Assembly: GCA_036257595.1 (NCBI GenBank)
Contig: DATAFF010000157.1
Coordinates: forward strand, 1-50,130
Length of the DNA stretch: 50,130 bases
Source: DATAFF01 sp036257595
GTDB taxonomy: Bacteria > Pseudomonadota > Alphaproteobacteria > Rhizobiales > Aestuariivirgaceae
Direction of reading: 5' to 3'
Shown: piece after piece, positions 8,639 through 15,699 of the stretch
Numbering within the stretch: position 1 is the stretch's first letter
Layout of the letters: each line of letters starts with the position of its first letter
Position numbers and translations under genes: made by a program
The notes under the pieces: generated by a model
The model's database searches: none
Told to the model about the DNA's origin: nothing
What the model saw: only the letters and a program-made list of their open reading frames with translations

Positions 8639-9156
8639 TGGGCTCGAATCGGCCAGGAGAACACCACGCCCTCGAAGGCATCGGCGCCCCGGCCGATCGC
8701 CGTCACCGCATCGACCATTCGGCCATCGCGCCCCAGCAGCGTGTCGGCAATCGCCACCATCCGCCGGTTGGGGCTCGCCACCGCCGAGTGTCCCCTGAGC
8801 TCCCAGGCAAGCTCCGTCTCGTCGGCCCGAGGCGCCAGCGCGCACATGGCGGTGAAGGCGGCAGCGGTCGATCGGCTGATTCCGGCATAGCAATGAAAGA
8901 GCAAAGGACCGGATCGGTCCCATGCCGCGACGAAATTGAGGATTTCCTCGACATGCCACGGCTCGGGATGGGTATAGCCCTCGAGTGGCTCGGAGATGTC
9001 GTGAAGCGTCAGCCGGAGGTGGCATCCGGTCGGCAGCGGCAGCATCGGCGGCGTCATTTCCGGGCCGAGCAGGCTCACCACATGGCTCACCTTGTGGCTC
9101 TCGACCAGGCCCGACACGGCGTTGAGCGGACAAACGATGATCATTGGCTGCAACAC
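8635..9156 (-). CDS. Tyrosine/dual-specificity protein phosphatase family protein
   Basis: A 173-residue protein with a Cys-based phosphatase signature, HCYAGISRS (residues 88-96), i.e. the nucleophile Cys89 and Arg95 in C-x5-R, followed by the usual Ser96. Asp53 in HDISEP is a candidate general acid. An alternative start is Met5. No signal peptide is visible, so it is likely cytoplasmic. It is packed between the HD hydrolase and tsaC, overlapping tsaC by 4 bases. The substrate is unknown; the operon context suggests nucleotide or RNA metabolism rather than phosphotyrosine signalling (inference). Confidence 0.8.
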   Translation of the reverse strand: MLQPMIIVCPLNAVSGLVESHKVSHVVSLLGPEMTPPMLPLPTGCHLRLTLHDISEPLEGYTHPEPWHVEEILNFVAAWDRSGPLLFHCYAGISRSTAAAFTAMCALAPRADETELAWELRGHSAVASPNRRMVAIADTLLGRDGRMVDAVTAIGRGADAFEGVVFSWPIRAQ

Positions 9157-9774
9157 CTACACCAGCGCCCGAAAGCGCGCCAGATAGCGCCGGCTCGCCT
9201 CCTCCGCCGGCATTGGCCGCAGCGACGTCAGGTGACCGGCTTTCCGGCTCCTGAGATTGGGCGGCCGGCCGAAGAACCGCTCCGCCTCATCATGGCTGAA
9301 GCCGGCAAGCTGCGTCGCCTCGAGAAAGGCCGCCGCCTTGTCGGCCCGCTTGACGATGCGGGCAATCGGCTCGGGAACCTCCGGCGGCAGGCTGAACCGG
9401 ACATGGATCGCCCGGAGCAGCCGGTCCTCGAAGGCGCGATAATCGAGGCCGAGCGCCGCCTTGAAGGGCGAGATCATGTCGCCGATCACATATTCCGGCG
9501 CATCATGCAGGAGCGCGGCCAGCCGCCAGATCCGGTCGAGCTCCGGCTCGACCATGACGGCGATCTCCTCAACCATGAGGCAGTGCTGCGCCACCGAGAA
9601 GGCGGAATCGCCGCTGGTCTGACCGTTCCACCGCGCCACCCGCGCCAGCCCATGGGCGATGTCCTCGATCTCGATATCGAGCGGCGATGGGTCGAGGAGG
9701 TCGAGACGCCGTCCGGACAGCATGCGCTGCCAGGCCCTGGGCGGCGCCTCGCTGCCGCGCTGCACCGCCATCAT
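9157..9774 (-). CDS. HD-domain hydrolase (YfbR-like)
   Basis: A 205-residue HD-superfamily phosphohydrolase. Metal ligands are visible at His64 (FSVAQHCLMV) and His90-Asp91 (AALLHDAPEY), with a later Asp in VKRADKAAAF. The layout resembles YfbR/YGK1-type 5'-deoxynucleotidases. The frame is open upstream, but the ATG at 9774 overlaps the tag stop and precedes all homologous-looking sequence. It abuts the phosphatase start. Dephosphorylation of nucleoside monophosphates is the likely activity (family knowledge). Confidence 0.82.
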   Translation of the reverse strand: MMAVQRGSEAPPRAWQRMLSGRRLDLLDPSPLDIEIEDIAHGLARVARWNGQTSGDSAFSVAQHCLMVEEIAVMVEPELDRIWRLAALLHDAPEYVIGDMISPFKAALGLDYRAFEDRLLRAIHVRFSLPPEVPEPIARIVKRADKAAAFLEATQLAGFSHDEAERFFGRPPNLRSRKAGHLTSLRPMPAEEASRRYLARFRALV

Positions 9775-10385
9775 CGTCTCCGCGTCGCCAGCCGCTTCAC
9801 CGCCCCATGGCGGTAGCACGTCACCACATGGTCGTTGACCATGCCGACCGCCTGCATGAAGGCATAGACGATCGTCGGCCCGACGAATTTGAAGCCGCGC
9901 TGCTTGAGATCCTTGGAGATGGTGCGGGCGAGCGGCGTCTCCGCCGGGATCTCGCCCATGCTGCGAAACGTGTTCTGGACCGGCTTGCCGTCGACGAAGT
10001 TCCACAGATAGGGTGCGAAGCCCTGCTGCGCCTCGATCTCGAGATAGGCAATGGCATTGCTGATGCAGGCATCGATTTTGGCACGGTTGCGTACGATGCC
10101 GGGATCATTCATCAGCCGCTCCCGGTCGGCAGCGGTGAAGCGGGCGATCTTCTCCGGATCGAAGCCGCGAAAGGCGGCACGGAACGCATCGCGCTTGCGC
10201 AGGATGGTGATCCAGGAGAGCCCCGCCTGGAAGCCGTCGAGCAGCAGCTTCTCGAACAAGGCCTGCGAATCGCGCTCCGGCACCCCCCATTCGTCGTCAT
10301 GATAGGCGACATAGAGCGGATCGGTGCCGGGCCAGGCGCAGCGGACGACAGTCTTGGCCTCACGATTCTGGGCAGTGCGCGCCAT
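9771..10385 (-). CDS. tag: DNA-3-methyladenine glycosylase I
   Basis: Removes 3-methyladenine from alkylated DNA. The 204 residues match the family length. CAWPGTDPLYVAYHDDEWG near the N-terminus and HVVTCYRH near the C-terminus supply the four zinc ligands expected of Tag: Cys16, His29, His186 and Cys190. The catalytic-pocket segment FQAGLSWITILRKR is present. The start at 10385 is set by a GAGGGAACG ribosome site; the open frame continues upstream. It overlaps the HD gene by 4 bases and follows ygfZ by 17. Confidence 0.95.
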   Translation of the reverse strand: MARTAQNREAKTVVRCAWPGTDPLYVAYHDDEWGVPERDSQALFEKLLLDGFQAGLSWITILRKRDAFRAAFRGFDPEKIARFTAADRERLMNDPGIVRNRAKIDACISNAIAYLEIEAQQGFAPYLWNFVDGKPVQNTFRSMGEIPAETPLARTISKDLKQRGFKFVGPTIVYAFMQAVGMVNDHVVTCYRHGAVKRLATRRR

Positions 10386-10402
10386 CGTTCCCTCTTGTTC
10401 GA

Positions 10403-11260
10403 TCAGGCCGCGGCGCCGCCGGGGACCTTGAACCGCGCCCAAGTCGGCTGCAGGACCGCGACTGCCGCATCTCCGGCGACGATCGGATCGCCGCCATCGA
10501 GCGCCTCGGCCAGCCGGTCGAGCCGAATGAGCGCCAGGGCACGCGTTCCCTCGATGGACAGAACCTGGCCAAGCGCACGGCCGCGCCCGGTGATGTCGTT
10601 GTCCTTCACCAGCGGCCGGTCGGCGGCGATCGGCAGTATCCGGTTGCGCGCCGTCCCCCGATGCTCCATGCGCGACACGACCTCCTGGCCGACATAGCAG
10701 CCCTTGGTGAAGCTGACGCCGCCGAGCTGATCGAGATTGGCCTCATGCGGAAAGAGCGCTCCCGATCCGATATCCTCGACCGTATCGGGGATGCCCAGCG
10801 CGATCCGCCGTGCCCGATAATTCGACGCATCGGTATTGAGCGTCGAAACATGATCGCGAGAAATGAATGCCCGGCTTCCCATGTCGGATAGCCGAGGATC
10901 AGCGAAAATGACTGCCGAGGCGTCATCGATTCTGGCCCCTGGCGGTAGCGCGACCACCGCCATCCCTGCGACCGGCTCGACGCTCACCTGAGCCCGGAGC
11001 TTGTAGAAGGCGAACCGTTTTGCGAGCTCTGTGAGCTGATCGCGGGCACAGTCGATGAGAGTGCCATCACCCTGTTCCACCACCAGAAAATCGAACAGGA
11101 TCTTACCCTGGGGCGTGAGCAGCGCCGCCCAGCGGGCCTCGCCATTGGCAAGGCCGGAAATGTCGGCCGTGACCAGTCCCTGCAGGAACGTCGCGCGATC
11201 CCTGCCGCTGAGCCTGAGCACTGCCCGGTCGACGAGGACCGACGCCTTGGATGCCGCCAT
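10403..11260 (-). CDS. ygfZ: YgfZ/GcvT-fold folate-binding protein
   Basis: A tetrahydrofolate-dependent helper in Fe-S cluster enzyme assembly or repair (IBA57/YgfZ family). The 285-residue protein shows the invariant KGCYVGQE motif (about 186-193, with the redox-active Cys) and the RLSGRDRATFLQGLVT N-terminal block. The start at 11260 is chosen at the Met before the conserved region; the frame is open 23 codons further. First gene of the ygfZ-tag-HD-phosphatase-tsaC string and divergent from the dihydroorotase gene. Confidence 0.92.
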   Translation of the reverse strand: MAASKASVLVDRAVLRLSGRDRATFLQGLVTADISGLANGEARWAALLTPQGKILFDFLVVEQGDGTLIDCARDQLTELAKRFAFYKLRAQVSVEPVAGMAVVALPPGARIDDASAVIFADPRLSDMGSRAFISRDHVSTLNTDASNYRARRIALGIPDTVEDIGSGALFPHEANLDQLGGVSFTKGCYVGQEVVSRMEHRGTARNRILPIAADRPLVKDNDITGRGRALGQVLSIEGTRALALIRLDRLAEALDGGDPIVAGDAAVAVLQPTWARFKVPGGAAA

Positions 11261-11343
11261 CGCTGTCTGAAACGTTGAGATCGACTTGCCTCTCGAAGCA
11301 GATTTACGTAAGCCCACCCGGTACATCAAGGGATGATCCCGGC

Positions 11344-12696
11344 ATGCCGGCCACCTATGATCTGTTGCTGAAAGGCGCGACCGTCGTCAACCATGACGGG
11401 TCGGGGGTGCGCGACATCGCGGTGACGGACGGCCGGATTGCCGCCATCGGCGATGTTCCGCCGCATGCCGCCGGCGAGACCGTCGACTGCCGGGGGTTGC
11501 ACATCATCCCGGGCGTCATCGACACCCAGGTTCATTTCCGCGAGCCCGGTCTCGAGCACAAGGAGGACCTCGCAAGCGGCAGCCGTGCCGCGGTCGCCGG
11601 CGGGGTAACCGCCGTCTTCGAGATGCCGAACACCGACCCGCCGACCACCACGGCGGAGAGGCTCGGTCACAAGCTGGCCCGCGCCCATCACCGCATGTTC
11701 TGCGATTTTGCCTTTTTCATCGGCGGCACCCGGGAGAACGCCCATGAGCTGCCGGAGCTCGAGCGGCTTCCCGGCTGTGCCGGCGTCAAGGTATTCATGG
11801 GGTCGTCGACCGGCACGCTCCTCGTGCCGGACGATGAGGGCGTGGCCGACATCCTCCGACGCATCGGCCGCCGGGCCGCTTTTCATGCCGAGGACGAGTT
11901 CCGCCTGGCCGAGCGGCGCGGCCGGCAGCTCCACGACAATCCGTCGAGCCATCCCGACTGGCGGGATGAGGAGGCAGCCCGTCTGTCGGTGGAGCGCCTT
12001 CTCCGCCTTGCCCGCGCCGCCGGCAAGCGGGTGCATGTGCTGCATGTCACCTCGGCGCCGGAGTTCGATCTTCTCGCCCGCAACCGCGACGTGGCGTCGG
12101 TCGAGGTCACGCCGCACCATCTCACCCTGGTGGCGCCCGAGGCCTACCACCGGCTCGGCACCCTCGCCCAGATGAACCCGCCGGTGCGCGATGCCGCGCA
12201 TCAGGCGGCGTTGTGGCGGGCCGTCAACTCCGGCCTGGTCGATGTGCTCGGCTCGGACCATGCGCCGCACCACCGCGAGGAAAAGGCCAGGCCCTATCCG
12301 AAGTCGCCTTCCGGGGCCCCCGGCGTCCAGACCCTGGTGCCGCTGATGCTCGATCACGTCGCGGCCGGGCGGCTGACCCTCGAGCGGCTGATCGATCTCA
12401 CCAGCCATGGCCCGGCCCGACTGTTCCAGATCGCCCGCAAGGGACGGATCGCCGAGGGCTATGATGCCGATCTGACGGTGATCGACCTCAAGGCCCGCCG
12501 CACCATCACCAACGATTGGATCGAGTCACGCTGCGGCTGGACGCCCTATGACGGCATGACCGTTCAGGGCTGGCCGGTCGGCACCCTGGTGCGCGGTCGC
12601 CGAGCGATGTGGGAAGGCACCATTGCCGACACGGCCGGGGGCGAGGCCGTCGCCTTTCTCGAATGCCTGCCCAGGCGAAATGCGGAGGACGTATGA
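11344..12696 (+). CDS. pyrC: Dihydroorotase, class I amidohydrolase
   Basis: Interconverts carbamoyl-aspartate and dihydroorotate in pyrimidine synthesis. The 450 residues have the cyclic-amidohydrolase layout: a beta-sandwich N-terminus, FREPG, FEMPNT, FHAED (His181), HVTS and GSDHAPH (Asp305). In the zinc-binding HxH position the sequence is Gln62-Val-His64, so the first His is Gln. Similar rhizobial proteins annotated as dihydroorotase also read QVH, as far as I recall. An allantoinase or other amidohydrolase role is the main alternative. The ATG at 11344 is preferred to the upstream start at 11251, which lies in the divergent promoter region. It overlaps the next gene by ATGA. Confidence 0.85.
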   Translation: MPATYDLLLKGATVVNHDGSGVRDIAVTDGRIAAIGDVPPHAAGETVDCRGLHIIPGVIDTQVHFREPGLEHKEDLASGSRAAVAGGVTAVFEMPNTDPPTTTAERLGHKLARAHHRMFCDFAFFIGGTRENAHELPELERLPGCAGVKVFMGSSTGTLLVPDDEGVADILRRIGRRAAFHAEDEFRLAERRGRQLHDNPSSHPDWRDEEAARLSVERLLRLARAAGKRVHVLHVTSAPEFDLLARNRDVASVEVTPHHLTLVAPEAYHRLGTLAQMNPPVRDAAHQAALWRAVNSGLVDVLGSDHAPHHREEKARPYPKSPSGAPGVQTLVPLMLDHVAAGRLTLERLIDLTSHGPARLFQIARKGRIAEGYDADLTVIDLKARRTITNDWIESRCGWTPYDGMTVQGWPVGTLVRGRRAMWEGTIADTAGGEAVAFLECLPRRNAEDV

Positions 12697-13688
12697 GCGA
12701 GCGGTTTCGGGCAATCTTGGTGGACAAATCCGACAGGGGCGAAAAAGGCCAGGCATTCCGCTTTGCCGAAATGACCGAGCCGGAATTGATGGAGGGCGAC
12801 GTCACGATCGCCGTCGAGCACTCCAGCGTCAACTACAAGGATGGACTCGCCATCACCGGCAAGGCGCCGATCATCCGGCGCTTTCCATTGATCCCCGGCA
12901 TCGATCTCGCCGGTGTGGTGATAAGTTCGACCCATGACGGCTTCACCGCCGGCGATCGGGTGATCCTCAATGGCTGGGGGGTCGGCGAGAGCCATCATGG
13001 CGGCTTTGCCCAGCGCGCCCGGGTCAAGGGCGACTGGCTGGTCAAAATGCCGGAGACCCTCGATTCGAGCCGCGCCATGGCGATCGGCACGGCCGGCTAC
13101 ACCGCCATGCTCGCGGTGACGGCACTCGAGGATCACGGCGTCCTGCCGGCCTCCGGCGATGTCCTGGTGACCGGTGCCGCCGGCGGCGTCGGCTCGATCG
13201 CAATCGCGCTGCTCGCCGGTCTCGGCTACCGCGTCGTCGCCTCGACCGGCCGGCTCACCGAGGAGCCCTATCTGCGCTCGCTCGGCGCCTCTCATGTCGT
13301 CGATCGCAGCGAGTTCGCCGGACCCGTCAAGCCCCTCGCCAAGACGCGCTTTGCCGGTGCCATCGACTCGGTCGGCTCGACCACCCTCGCCAATGTGCTG
13401 TCGCAGATCAATTATGGCGGCGCCGTTGCCGCCTGCGGGCTGGCCCAGGGCATGGACCTGCCGACATCGGTGGCGCCCTTCATCCTGCGCGCCGTCACGC
13501 TCGCCGGCATCGACTCGGTCATGTGCCCCACCGGCCGTCGCGAGCGCGCCTGGTCACGCCTTGCCCGCGATCTCGACTTCAAGAAGCTCAGCGTGATCAC
13601 CAGCCAGATCCCCCTCGACGACGTTCCGCTGGTCGCCGAGGAGATCGTCGCCGGCAAAGTCCGGGGGCGCGTCGTCGTGGATTTGTAG
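12693..13688 (+). CDS. MDR-family NADPH oxidoreductase (acrylyl-CoA reductase AcuI/YhdH-like)
   Basis: A 331-residue zinc-free medium-chain reductase. The N-terminal GroES-like domain has HSSVNYKDGLAITG and FPLIPGIDLAGVV. The Rossmann domain has VTGAAGGVGSIAI (about 166-178). No Cys/His zinc site is seen. AcuI and YhdH reduce acryloyl-CoA to propionyl-CoA with NADPH, and the close motif match supports that family. It overlaps the dihydroorotase stop. The stop codon lies 1 base before the first heptamer repeat cluster. Confidence 0.88.
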   Translation: MSERFRAILVDKSDRGEKGQAFRFAEMTEPELMEGDVTIAVEHSSVNYKDGLAITGKAPIIRRFPLIPGIDLAGVVISSTHDGFTAGDRVILNGWGVGESHHGGFAQRARVKGDWLVKMPETLDSSRAMAIGTAGYTAMLAVTALEDHGVLPASGDVLVTGAAGGVGSIAIALLAGLGYRVVASTGRLTEEPYLRSLGASHVVDRSEFAGPVKPLAKTRFAGAIDSVGSTTLANVLSQINYGGAVAACGLAQGMDLPTSVAPFILRAVTLAGIDSVMCPTGRRERAWSRLARDLDFKKLSVITSQIPLDDVPLVAEEIVAGKVRGRVVVDL

Positions 13689-13689
13689 G

Positions 13690-13757
13690 GAAATAGGCAT
13701 TAGGCGTTAGGCAATAGGCAGTGAACGGCGCGATTGCCTACTGCCTATTGCCTACTG
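13690..13757. repeat. Heptanucleotide repeat cluster 1 (inverted)
   Basis: Tandem 7-base units on the left (AATAGGC, ATTAGGC, GTTAGGC, AATAGGC) and their complements on the right (TTGCCTA, CTGCCTA, TTGCCTA, CTGC). A perfect 15-base inverted repeat joins 13708-13722 to 13740-13754 around a 17-base loop. It fills the space between two convergent genes, so it could act as a bidirectional terminator or 3' stabiliser. The stop codon of the minus-strand gene is inside the right arm. Confidence 0.9.
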
Positions 13758-14030
13758 CATGCTGCGAGGGATGGTGAACTCGCCGATCCGGATGCGCTCC
13801 GACAGCCGCTCCGCCATCTTCGCCACTGGCTCCTCGCCATAAGTGGCGATCATGTCGGACAGCGCGGCAAAAATCGCGGCGGTGGCGATGCAGTCCGGAT
13901 CGATGCCGTCATGGATTGCTTCCTCCCAGGCATCGAGAATGTAGCGCAGTGCCGCATGCCGCGGCTCCCGTTCCTGCCGCAGACTGTCGATGGTATCGGC
14001 CATTTTGCACGTCGTCGAGCCCACCGGCAC
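13752..14030 (-). CDS. Conserved-looking small protein, unknown function
   Basis: A 92-residue soluble, mostly helical protein, acidic in the middle (DAWEEAIHDGIDPD) with no signal or membrane segment. An alternative start is Met10 (14003), which begins the more regular part (MADTIDSLRQE). No family is recognised. The final Met-Gln and the TAG stop are formed by heptamer repeat cluster 1, so the natural C-terminus has been set by the repeat. Convergent with the MDR reductase gene. Confidence 0.6.
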   Translation of the reverse strand: MPVGSTTCKMADTIDSLRQEREPRHAALRYILDAWEEAIHDGIDPDCIATAAIFAALSDMIATYGEEPVAKMAERLSERIRIGEFTIPRSMQ

Positions 14031-14137
14031 GCTCCCCTTTTGATGCGCGCCTGCCGTCCCACCGGTACGCGCGATGCTTCCAACTTTAGCAATCGACCAC
14101 TCCCGGCGCAGCGCCGACCTTGCGGGAAGGTTAATAT

Positions 14138-14188
14138 GGCTGTGACCCGCGCTCTATGCCCTGCCTACTGCCTAACGCCTACTGCCTA
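14138..14188. repeat. Heptanucleotide repeat cluster 2 (half element)
   Basis: A GTGACC-GCGCTC-A-GCCC core (from about 14138) followed by units CTGCCTA, CTGCCTA, ACGCCTA, CTGCCTA. The core plus right arm closely match cluster 5 at about 46685-46734, differing at a few bases. No left arm of inverted units is present here. The TAG stop of the Nudix gene (14186-14188) lies in the last unit. Confidence 0.85.
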
Positions 14189-14602
14189 TGCCAGCGCACG
14201 CTCCACTGCCTCGCGAGTTCCAGGCAAGAGCGGCAGCTCCGACAGCATGGCCGGGTCGGCCCACATCACCGCCGCGGCATCGCTCCCCGGCTGCAGCAGG
14301 CCGCTGATGAGCCGCCCCAAAAACACGGTCAGCGCATAATGGGACCGCACCGCCCGGCCTTCATCGCGGTTGATGACATCGATCGTGTCGACGAGCCTCA
14401 GGATCGCGATGGTGAGGCCTGTTTCCTCCAGGACCTCGCGGACCGCTGCGTCGCGCAGCGTCTCGCCCCACTCGACATGACCGCCCGGGAGCGACCATCG
14501 ACCCTGCCAGGGTGGCTTGGACCGCTCGACCAGCAGCACCTTTCCATTGTGATGCACCACGGTGCTCACGCCAACAAGGGGACGAGGATCGGCTTCGGTC
14601 AA
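14186..14602 (-). CDS. Nudix hydrolase
   Basis: A 138-residue Nudix protein. The Nudix box is complete: Gly41, Glu47, then REVLEETG at 55-62. The VDTIDVINRDEG segment and the HYALTVFLGRL strand follow. Family members of this size hydrolyse nucleoside diphosphate derivatives such as oxidised NTPs, ADP-ribose or NADH; the substrate cannot be assigned. The start overlaps the stop of the SleB gene by 4 bases. Its stop codon is inside heptamer repeat cluster 2. Confidence 0.9.
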   Translation of the reverse strand: MTEADPRPLVGVSTVVHHNGKVLLVERSKPPWQGRWSLPGGHVEWGETLRDAAVREVLEETGLTIAILRLVDTIDVINRDEGRAVRSHYALTVFLGRLISGLLQPGSDAAAVMWADPAMLSELPLLPGTREAVERALA

Positions 14603-15471
14603 CTGTCGCGGTAGAAGATGTGTCGCCCGATCTTTATAAGGCGCTTCATCGTGCCTGCCCAGCGCGGCTGGACATAGTCGGCGTGATAATGGGTGGCGGT
14701 CGAGACAATCTTCACGTCAGCTTCGCCGGCCAACGCCCGGTTGGCGATCTGCTTTGCCTCCTGCCAGTCCCTGCCCGATCGCGGCTGCTCGGCCCGCCCG
14801 TCGCAGGCAAAGGAAAACTGGCAGCCACGGCTCTTGTCGGCCCCCTGATAGACCACGCCGCAAATCGTCTTGGGATAGGCCGGATCACGCACCCGGTTGA
14901 GAATGACCTTGGCCACTGCTAGCTGACCGAGCTCCGTTTCCGAGCGGGCCTCGTAATAAATGGCCGTGGCAAGACAGGACTGTTCCGCCAGCCGCTTCTT
15001 GCGCTCGGCCAGAACCTGATTCTTCAGCTCGCGCTTGAGCTTGAAGGACTCCTCGAGCTTCCACGCCGGCGGGGTCACCGGAAGATTGGCGAGCCGCGGC
15101 GCCTCGTCCTCACGCGGCAGGATCGTCTCCTCGATGAAAAAATCCCCCTTGGTCGCCAGCTGCACCATCTGCTCGTCATGCCTGACGCTGACCGGCAGCG
15201 CCTCGAGCTGGAACGGCATCTCGAGCATCGATCCCTTGGTCGAGATGCTCGACACCGGCGACGCCTCCACCGCCTGCAGCTCGAACTCCGGCAGGCTCCG
15301 CGCCACCGCGTTCTGGCCCATATGGTGGCCGGCGAAAGCAAAAGCGGCGACCAGCGAGATACCGCCCAGAACATAGGACAGGACTTGCGAGATGGAGAAC
15401 TCCGACTCGGTCTCCGGATGAATTCTGGAGACGTCTTGAGACGGCCGAACAACGCGGTCGTACGAGTTCAC
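14599..15471 (-). CDS. Cell wall hydrolase, SleB family, membrane-anchored
   Basis: The C-terminal domain (about the last 125 residues) is SleB-like: AIYYEARSE with the presumed catalytic Glu, AKVILNRV, PKTICGVVYQ, CQFSFACDG and THYHADYV. An N-terminal membrane helix (VLSYVLGGISLVAAFAFAG) and a long basic, helical linker (ESFKLKRELKN to ERKKRLAEQ) place the enzyme in the periplasm. The family cleaves peptidoglycan glycan strands. A GTG start at 15471 (290 residues) is chosen because GAGGGGTCA precedes it; a further GTG at 15531 would give 310. Three TTAA motifs lie about 100 bases upstream. Confidence 0.88.
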   Translation of the reverse strand: MNSYDRVVRPSQDVSRIHPETESEFSISQVLSYVLGGISLVAAFAFAGHHMGQNAVARSLPEFELQAVEASPVSSISTKGSMLEMPFQLEALPVSVRHDEQMVQLATKGDFFIEETILPREDEAPRLANLPVTPPAWKLEESFKLKRELKNQVLAERKKRLAEQSCLATAIYYEARSETELGQLAVAKVILNRVRDPAYPKTICGVVYQGADKSRGCQFSFACDGRAEQPRSGRDWQEAKQIANRALAGEADVKIVSTATHYHADYVQPRWAGTMKRLIKIGRHIFYRDS

Positions 15472-15699
15472 CTGACCCCTCGGTATTTGGCGACCCAGCA
15501 GCCTGCCCCCAGGCCGGAAACTGACTCGCACACCCCACGAAAATACCTTCTATGCCTTTAGCACGGGTTAACCTTAATGCACAATCGTTAACACGACCCT
15601 TGGTTGGAAAAACTCGGCTCCACGTGGATTACTTTCACTTTTTGATTGCAACCATGTGCGGGCCCGCTAGCCGCAGGCGGCACATTTTTTCGCCGCAAT
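15472..15699. other. Intergenic region ppdK / sleB with TTAA cluster
   Basis: About 230 bases between the ppdK stop and the cell wall hydrolase start, AT-richer than its surroundings. Three TTAA tetramers at 15568-15571, 15574-15577 and 15588-15591 (in GGTTAACC and GTTAAC contexts) resemble CtrA half sites but not the standard spacing of seven. No gene is seen. Confidence 0.4.

Noticed and set aside
7589..8890. 433-codon plus-strand frame crossing tsaC
   Set aside because: Shadow of the TsaC and phosphatase genes.
13690..13757. CRISPR array
   Set aside because: The 7-base units are contiguous with no spacers, and no cas genes are present.
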